The notes beneath the pieces are model-generated. The model ran no database searches. It saw nothing but the letters and a program-made list of their open reading frames with translations, and was not told where the DNA came from. Positions 59,587 through 64,000 of a DNA stretch of 64,000 nt are shown here, piece after piece; positions within the stretch are counted from its first letter, which is position 1; every line of letters begins with the position of its first letter. Origin of the DNA: an uncultured Pelagibacteraceae bacterium (GTDB lineage Bacteria; Pseudomonadota; Alphaproteobacteria; Pelagibacterales; Pelagibacteraceae); the NCBI GenBank assembly GCA_902569785.1, contig CACFVO010000002.1:1-64000 (forward strand). The letters are read 5' to 3'. The position numbers and the translations under genes were made by a program.

Positions 59587-60644
59587 AAAAGTTAGTTATT
59601 CTTTTATTTTTAATTTTTTTTTCCAACCTGCACTCCTCAGAGATTAAATTTGAAATGATAATTGATGATTTGAATAGTCCTTGGAGTTTATCATTTATTG
59701 ACAAAGATAATATAATAATTACTGAAAAAAAAGGTAAATTATTTACTTTAAATTTAAATAATAAAAATAAAAAAGAAATTAAACACAATCTTTCACTTAT
59801 AAGCTCGGGTCAAGGTGGATTACTCGATGTATTACATGATAACAACAAAATTTATATTTCTTATTCAGAAAATAGAGGCAACTGGGAAACAAGTACATCT
59901 GTTGCGAAAGGAATATTTGAAAAAAAAGAAATAGTGTTTAAAAATATTTTTAGGGCTGAACCACCTATAGACTCTGGTTACCATTTTGGATCAAGATTAG
60001 TTATTAAAGATAAACACCTCTATATAACAGCTGGAGAGAGAGGCCAAGGAATGATCGCTCAAGATGCAACAAAACACCCGGGAAGCATAATTAGAATTAA
60101 TCTTGATGGATCTATTCCAAAAGACAATCCAAAATTTAAAGGTAAAAAAAATTGGTTGCCTGAGATTTTTCAAATAGGAGTAAGAAATCCTCAAGGGATA
60201 GCTCTATCAACATTTGATAATAAAATTTATTTAACAAATCATGGCGCAAAAGGAGGAGATTGGTTTGGGTCTGCTAATTTTGGAGAAAATTATGGATGGA
60301 AAATATTAGGTTGGGGTGGAACTAACTATTCTGGAACAAAAATAGGTCCTAAATGGAAACCGGGATTTACTAAGGCAATTAAGTATTGGGTACCTTCGAT
60401 AGCAGTTAGTGCAATGACTATTTATAAAGGAGATACATTTAGAGAGTGGGAGGGTGATGCTCTCATAGCATCTCTTAAGGACCAGTCTTTAAGAAAAATT
60501 AAATTTAAAGATAATAAGTTTGTTAATGAAGAAATTATTTTTAGGGGAAATATTGGTAGAATTAGAGATATAAAAATACAAAAAGAGACTGGAGATCTTT
60601 TCATGCTATCAGATAAAGGCCAACTATGGAAAATGTATAAATGA
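59583..60644 (+). CDS. PQQ-dependent sugar dehydrogenase-like secreted protein
   Basis: 353-aa protein with an N-terminal signal peptide (MKKLVILLFLIFFSNLHSS). It then has the beta-propeller of soluble aldose sugar dehydrogenases/GSDH: DDLNSPWSLSFIDKDNIIIT, SGQGGLLDVLHD, AGERGQGMIAQDATKHPGS, FQIGVRNPQGIALS and HGAKGGDWFG. PQQ cofactor use is a family property and PQQ supply in this organism is unknown. It sits between lpxI and lpxB with 4-nt overlaps on both sides, so it is co-transcribed with lipid A genes; function there is unclear. Confidence 0.85.
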   Translation: MKKLVILLFLIFFSNLHSSEIKFEMIIDDLNSPWSLSFIDKDNIIITEKKGKLFTLNLNNKNKKEIKHNLSLISSGQGGLLDVLHDNNKIYISYSENRGNWETSTSVAKGIFEKKEIVFKNIFRAEPPIDSGYHFGSRLVIKDKHLYITAGERGQGMIAQDATKHPGSIIRINLDGSIPKDNPKFKGKKNWLPEIFQIGVRNPQGIALSTFDNKIYLTNHGAKGGDWFGSANFGENYGWKILGWGGTNYSGTKIGPKWKPGFTKAIKYWVPSIAVSAMTIYKGDTFREWEGDALIASLKDQSLRKIKFKDNKFVNEEIIFRGNIGRIRDIKIQKETGDLFMLSDKGQLWKMYK

Positions 60645-61774
60645 AGAAAATTTTTGTATTAACTGGTGAGCCATCAGGAGATAAATTAGCCTCCAAAGTA
60701 ATAAGTGATTTAAATAAGATAAATCGAAAAATAGAATATTTATCTGTTGGAGGGGAACATCTCCAATCTCTAGGAATAAAATCTATTTATGATTTAAAAG
60801 AAATTACTTATTTGGGTTTTACAAATGTAATCTTGAATATATTTAAGATAAAGAAAAAAATTAACGAAACTGTTAAAGCAATCATAGATTATAATCCTGA
60901 TGTATTATTCACTGTTGATAGTCCTGATTTTACTCTTAGGGTCGCTGAAAAAGTAAAAAAAATTAATGCTAAAATTAAAACTGTTCACTATGTAGCTCCA
61001 CAAGTCTGGGTATGGAGAGAAGGAAGAGTAAAAAAGATAAAAAACTTTATAGATCATATTTTATTATTATTTTATTTTGAAAAAAAGTATTTTGAAAAAG
61101 AAAATGTAAGCTGTGAATTTGTTGGACACCCACTATTGCAAAATAAGGAAAGAAGTAAAATCGATGTCAATCAAATCATAGGAAAAAATAAAGCCTTAAT
61201 TTCAGTTTTTGCAGGAAGTCGTAAATCAGAGATTATTGTTTTAATGCCAATTTTACTAGATTTCATTAAACTAATGAATGAGAAGTATACTGATATGACT
61301 TATGTTTTTCATTCAACAAAAGAATATTCACAACTCATTCAGACATTTATTAATGAAAGCAACCTATCAAACTGTGAGATAATAAGTGACGATAAAATTA
61401 AATCTCATATTTTACAAAGATCAGTTTTTGCTGTTGCTAAATCAGGAACCATCTCTTTAGAAATTTCAAACGCAAAGATACCTTCCATTATTCTTTATAA
61501 GATGGGTTTTATAAATTTTATAATAGTTAAAAGCCTTATTAAAACAAAATATGCCAATATTATAAATTTTGCAGCAAATGAAGAAGTTATACCAGAACTT
61601 CTTCAATCTAATTGTAATTCTAAAAATATTTTTAAACATGTAAGTAATTTCTTAGAAAATCCAAATAAGATAAAAGAACAGGTTAATAGAGTTCAAAATA
61701 TTTTAAATAAATTCAAAATTAATGGATCTTCTTCAGAGGTAGCAAGTTTATCATTAAACAAATTTTTGCAATGA
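60641..61774 (+). CDS. lpxB: Lipid-A-disaccharide synthase
   Basis: 377-aa GT19 enzyme joining UDP-diacylglucosamine and lipid X. The start reads FVLTGEPSGDKLASKVI, followed by GGEHLQSLGIKSIYDL, VDSPDFTLRVAEKVK and YVAPQVWVWREGRVKKI. The acceptor/donor segments FVGHPLLQ and FAGSRKSEI are present, as is AVAKSGTISLEISN. It overlaps neighbours by 4 nt. Confidence 0.97.
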   Translation: MKKIFVLTGEPSGDKLASKVISDLNKINRKIEYLSVGGEHLQSLGIKSIYDLKEITYLGFTNVILNIFKIKKKINETVKAIIDYNPDVLFTVDSPDFTLRVAEKVKKINAKIKTVHYVAPQVWVWREGRVKKIKNFIDHILLLFYFEKKYFEKENVSCEFVGHPLLQNKERSKIDVNQIIGKNKALISVFAGSRKSEIIVLMPILLDFIKLMNEKYTDMTYVFHSTKEYSQLIQTFINESNLSNCEIISDDKIKSHILQRSVFAVAKSGTISLEISNAKIPSIILYKMGFINFIIVKSLIKTKYANIINFAANEEVIPELLQSNCNSKNIFKHVSNFLENPNKIKEQVNRVQNILNKFKINGSSSEVASLSLNKFLQ

Positions 61775-62697
61775 TAGTTTATAAACATAATGATTGTTTG
61801 CTCAAAGATAATGGATTTAACCATCCTGAAAGAAAAGAAAGGATAGATAGTATTATAGAGTCTATTAAACAAATAAAAAATTTTAAGATTAATTTTAAGG
61901 ATGCACCTCTTGCTGATATTGAAACAATTTCTTTAGTTCATCCCAAAGAACATATTGAAAAAATATTTTCTAATATACCTAAATCAGGATTGATAGGCGT
62001 AGAAAAAGAACCTTACGCAGACACGATGCTTTGTCCTAATAGTAAAAAAGCTATTTTAAGATCATGTGGTGCTGGTATCGCTGCTGCAGACGAATTAATG
62101 AATAATAATCAAAGAACTTTCTGCGCAATTAGACCTCCTGGGCATCATGCAGAAACAGCAAAAGCTATGGGTTTTTGTTTTATAAACAATATAGCTGTTA
62201 CTGCAAAATATTTGCAAAATAAATACAAAATAAACAAAATAGCTATTATAGATTTTGATGTACATCATGGAAATGGAACTCAAGAGATTTTTTATAATGA
62301 TGAAACTGTACTATATGCTTCTTCTCATGAATTTCCATTATTTCCAGGCACAGGATCAGAACAAGAAACCGGAGTAGGCAATATTTTTAATGCTCCCTTA
62401 ACGACCGGAATGGAAGGAAAAGAATTTTTAAAAATATTTGAACAAAAAATATTAAGACCTATTAATAATTATAAACCAGAGGTAATTTTAATATCAGCTG
62501 GATTTGATGCTCATAAAAGAGATCCACTTGCTAACATTAATTTAGAATCAGAGGATTTTTATCAAGTTACAAAGCAAATTGTCGATTTAGCAAATATACA
62601 TTCTAAGGGTAGAGTAATTTCTTTTTTAGAGGGTGGTTACGATTTGCTAGCTTTATCAGAAAGTATTAAGCATCATTTACTAGCTTTAAAATGTTAA
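61771..62697 (+). CDS. Histone deacetylase family protein
   Basis: 308-aa zinc hydrolase of the class II HDAC/acetoin-utilisation/acetylpolyamine amidohydrolase family. It has HPERKERIDSIIESI, the active-site RPPGHHAETAKAMGFCFINN, the metal motif IIDFDVHHGNGTQEIFY, GFDAHKRDPLA and EGGYD. Likely removes acyl groups from small amides or acetyl-lysine. Overlaps lpxB by 4 nt and ends the operon; a role in lipid metabolism is not shown by sequence. Confidence 0.93.
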   Translation: MIVYKHNDCLLKDNGFNHPERKERIDSIIESIKQIKNFKINFKDAPLADIETISLVHPKEHIEKIFSNIPKSGLIGVEKEPYADTMLCPNSKKAILRSCGAGIAAADELMNNNQRTFCAIRPPGHHAETAKAMGFCFINNIAVTAKYLQNKYKINKIAIIDFDVHHGNGTQEIFYNDETVLYASSHEFPLFPGTGSEQETGVGNIFNAPLTTGMEGKEFLKIFEQKILRPINNYKPEVILISAGFDAHKRDPLANINLESEDFYQVTKQIVDLANIHSKGRVISFLEGGYDLLALSESIKHHLLALKC

Positions 62698-62775
62698 ATA
62701 TCCACAACACCCAAATCGTTCACATATAAGAGATAAACTTATAGAATTTAATTATTAATAAAATATAGTGATTCT

Positions 62776-63411
62776 ATGGACTTTATTATCGTTATTGGCA
62801 TAGGAGCGATACTAGTTACTACAGGTGTAATCTCTCCAAAACCAAAAGATGATGAAGTAGCCGAAGCAGAAGTTGTCAAAACTGAAAAGGTTATTAGCCC
62901 TCCTCCAGAAATAAAACCAGAACCAGAACCAGAACCAGAACCTGAGCCAGAACCAGAACCTGAGCCAGAACCAGAACCTGAGCAAGAACCCGTACCAACA
63001 TCTGAACCTGAACCAGAACCTGAGCCAGAACCAAACGAAGAACAAGTAAATCAAGAACAAGCTCAGGAAGAAGAAGCTAAACCCGAGGAACCTGAACTTA
63101 CTCCAACCGAAGAAACGGAAGAAAAAAAAGAAGAAAAGGGCTGGTTAAATATAATTCTTTATATTTTAGGAGCAATAGCTGTTATCGCTACAGGAATTTA
63201 TTTCTTTATGAGAAGAGAGCCTGAAACTAAAACTGCAGCAGATATTGGTAGAGAAGAGTCAAATCAACAACCTGAACCAGAGCCAACACCAGAACCTGAA
63301 CCAGAGCCAACACCAGAACCTGAACCAGAAGATGACTCATCGCAACAAGAAGAGCAAAACAAAGATACAGGACAATCTTCTACTGATGATAACGAAAATA
63401 ATAACAGATAA
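62776..63411 (+). CDS. Acidic Glu-Pro repeat membrane protein of unknown function
   Basis: 211 aa. An N-terminal hydrophobic segment (MDFIIVIGIGAILVTTGVIS) is followed by a long Glu-Pro repeat (about residues 47-85), an acidic stretch, a second membrane helix (about 121-144, WLNIILYILGAIAVIATGIY) and a second EP/TP repeat tract (about 164-185) with an acidic, Asn-rich end. EP repeats form stiff extended rods, as in TonB linkers, but no TonB, FHA or LysM domain is seen. The family is not recognised; it could span or stiffen the envelope. It stands alone, 78 nt after the lpx operon. Confidence 0.7.
   Translation: MDFIIVIGIGAILVTTGVISPKPKDDEVAEAEVVKTEKVISPPPEIKPEPEPEPEPEPEPEPEPEPEPEQEPVPTSEPEPEPEPEPNEEQVNQEQAQEEEAKPEEPELTPTEETEEKKEEKGWLNIILYILGAIAVIATGIYFFMRREPETKTAADIGREESNQQPEPEPTPEPEPEPTPEPEPEDDSSQQEEQNKDTGQSSTDDNENNNR
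62923..63033 (+). repeat. Tandem GAACCA/CCTGAG codon repeats encoding Glu-Pro
   Basis: Includes two perfect tandem copies of an 18-bp unit CCTGAGCCAGAACCAGAA (62941-62958 and 62959-62976), flanked by shorter GAACCA repeats and a second short tract around 63004-63033. The repeat is GC-richer than its surroundings. Such a tract is prone to slipped-strand length change in 3-bp multiples. Confidence 0.85.
63271..63330 (+). repeat. 24-bp tandem repeat encoding Pro-Glu-Pro-Glu-Pro-Thr
   Basis: CCTGAACCAGAGCCAACACC plus AGAA forms a 24-bp unit present as two perfect copies (63271-63294, 63295-63318) and a half copy to 63330. It encodes the second EP/TP tract of the same protein. The units are identical at the DNA level, so the duplication is recent or is maintained by recombination. 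Confidence 0.85.
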
Positions 63412-63496
63412 ATACCAAATAAGAACAATAAATTTACTATTGTAATTAAGCATTTTTTTTGAGAAGTTTGAATTAAGAATAAAATGTTTTAACAGA

Positions 63497-63838
63497 TTGG
63501 AAATAATTTTGGTTAAAAAAAGAAAAACAAAAAAGAATAAAAAAAACTATTTTAATAAATTTTGGGATGGGGAACTAAGTTTGCCTGTGTCATATTGGAT
63601 GTTTGGTTTGGTATATGCAATCCCTATTGGAATATTAGTTGCTTTAGTAGCAATGGTAATGGGTTTTCCCGAAAGTGCTTGGGGGATATTAATACTTCCA
63701 TACACAATTTTTTGGTCAGTGGGTTGCTGGAGATCTTGTGATAATTATAAAGGAAAAATAGTTTGGCCAGTTTTAGCAAAAATTACAATTGTTTTAGCAT
63801 TAATTCAAGGAGCAGCAGACGTTGTGATTGGAGTCTAA
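63497..63838 (+). CDS. Small membrane protein of unknown function
   Basis: About 113 aa starting at TTG 63497; a TTG at 63509 is an alternative and no suitable ATG exists, so the start is unsure. A basic Lys-rich N-terminus (KKRKTKKNKKNYFNKFW) leads to WDGELSLPVSYWMFGLVYAI and then three predicted helices, including SAWGILILPYTIFWSVGCWR and LAKITIVLALIQGAADVVIG. The W-x-G-E-x-S/P-L-x-x-x-Y/F-W entry resembles a small uncharacterised proteobacterial membrane family; function unknown. Confidence 0.55.
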   Translation: MEIILVKKRKTKKNKKNYFNKFWDGELSLPVSYWMFGLVYAIPIGILVALVAMVMGFPESAWGILILPYTIFWSVGCWRSCDNYKGKIVWPVLAKITIVLALIQGAADVVIGV

Positions 63839-63854
63839 CTTTTTATAATTACCA

Positions 63855-64000
63855 ATGACTGTTTTATTGGCCACTATATTACCTTCAATTATTTTAGTTA
63901 CATATTTTGTTAAATCAGACAAATTTAAAGAACCTACTTTTCAAATTATAAAAGTCTTTTTTTTAGGTATACTAATTACTATTCCAGCATTTTTTTTAAA
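63855..64000 (+). CDS. PrsW-family-like membrane protein, N-terminal fragment (3' end outside window)
   Basis: Open from ATG 63855 to the window edge, 48 codons seen: MTVLLATILPSIILVTYFVK, then SDKFKEPTFQIIKVFFLG and a second helix ILITIPAFFL. Two helices separated by a short basic/acidic loop resemble the start of PrsW-type glutamic membrane proteases, but the catalytic EExxK region is outside the window. The call is tentative. Confidence 0.4.
   Translation, partial: MTVLLATILPSIILVTYFVKSDKFKEPTFQIIKVFFLGILITIPAFFL

Noticed and set aside
62812-63060. 82-aa open frame on the minus strand rich in Phe and Trp
   Set aside because: It is the antisense of the GAACCA repeat tract and has no start signal or homologous pattern; a shadow of the Glu-Pro gene.
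62923-63330. Repeat tracts considered as a CRISPR array
   Set aside because: Units are short, lie in frame inside a coding region and have no unique spacers between them.
63425-63460. Hairpin ACAATA/TATTGT followed ~10 nt later by eight T's, considered as an intrinsic terminator
   Set aside because: The stem has one G-C pair and the T run is not adjacent; too weak in this AT-rich context.

Overview
The window is about 64 kb of very AT-rich bacterial chromosome with short intergenic gaps, many 1-14 nt gene overlaps and standard alphaproteobacterial gene orders. Protein content, streamlining and base composition point to a SAR11 / 'Candidatus Pelagibacter'-type marine alphaproteobacterium. That assignment is inference: no rRNA gene lies in the window. 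All five broken genes described below carry one extra A in a poly-A run, so some or all may be assembly errors.

Layout. 1-4.5 kb: the tail of a large AsmA/YhdP-like protein, tyrS (-), anmK (+) and an alpha/beta hydrolase (-). 4.6-11.6 kb: an iscR-led SUF iron-sulfur operon (iscR, sufB, VOC protein, sufE, sufC, sufD, sufS, sufU, sufT-like, sufA), preceded by a palindrome that closely matches the E. coli type-1 IscR site. 11.6-15.1 kb: glnA (-), an EamA permease and a WecA/MraY-like phosphoglycosyl transferase. 15.1-21.0 kb: tRNA-Leu, then the protein quality-control block tig-clpP-clpX-lon. 21.0-25.1 kb: a small polysaccharide islet (GT17-like glycosyltransferase, and a large epimerase-cupin-C-methyltransferase fusion split by a frameshift) plus a zinc-ribbon membrane protein. 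25.1-25.3 kb: tRNA-Val and tRNA-Asp.

25.4-39.3 kb: a complete 14-gene nuoA-N operon for respiratory complex I, running on into birA, coaX, rnj (RNase J) and proS, then lolC, lolD and dnaE. 49.0-62.7 kb: a structured rpsB leader followed by rpsB-tsf-frr-uppS-cdsA-dxr-bamA-skp-lpxD-fabZ-lpxA-lpxI-(PQQ sugar dehydrogenase)-lpxB-(histone deacetylase family), i.e. translation factors, isoprenoid and phospholipid precursors, outer-membrane protein assembly and lipid A synthesis in one run. pyrH (normally between tsf and frr) and rseP (normally between dxr and bamA) are both missing from their usual places. 62.8-64 kb: an acidic Glu-Pro repeat membrane protein, a small membrane protein and the start of a PrsW-like protein.

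Most notable: an IscR-like operator at the suf promoter; a predicted pseudoknot in the rpsB leader that would tie up sequence next to the start codon; five genes (sufE, lon, the sugar fusion gene, nuoC, dnaE) each broken by exactly one extra A, although a 12-A run in dnaE stays in frame; a three-part sugar-modifying fusion protein; and the absence of pyrH and rseP from otherwise intact clusters. I did not find a convincing wholly new system; most of the window is core housekeeping.
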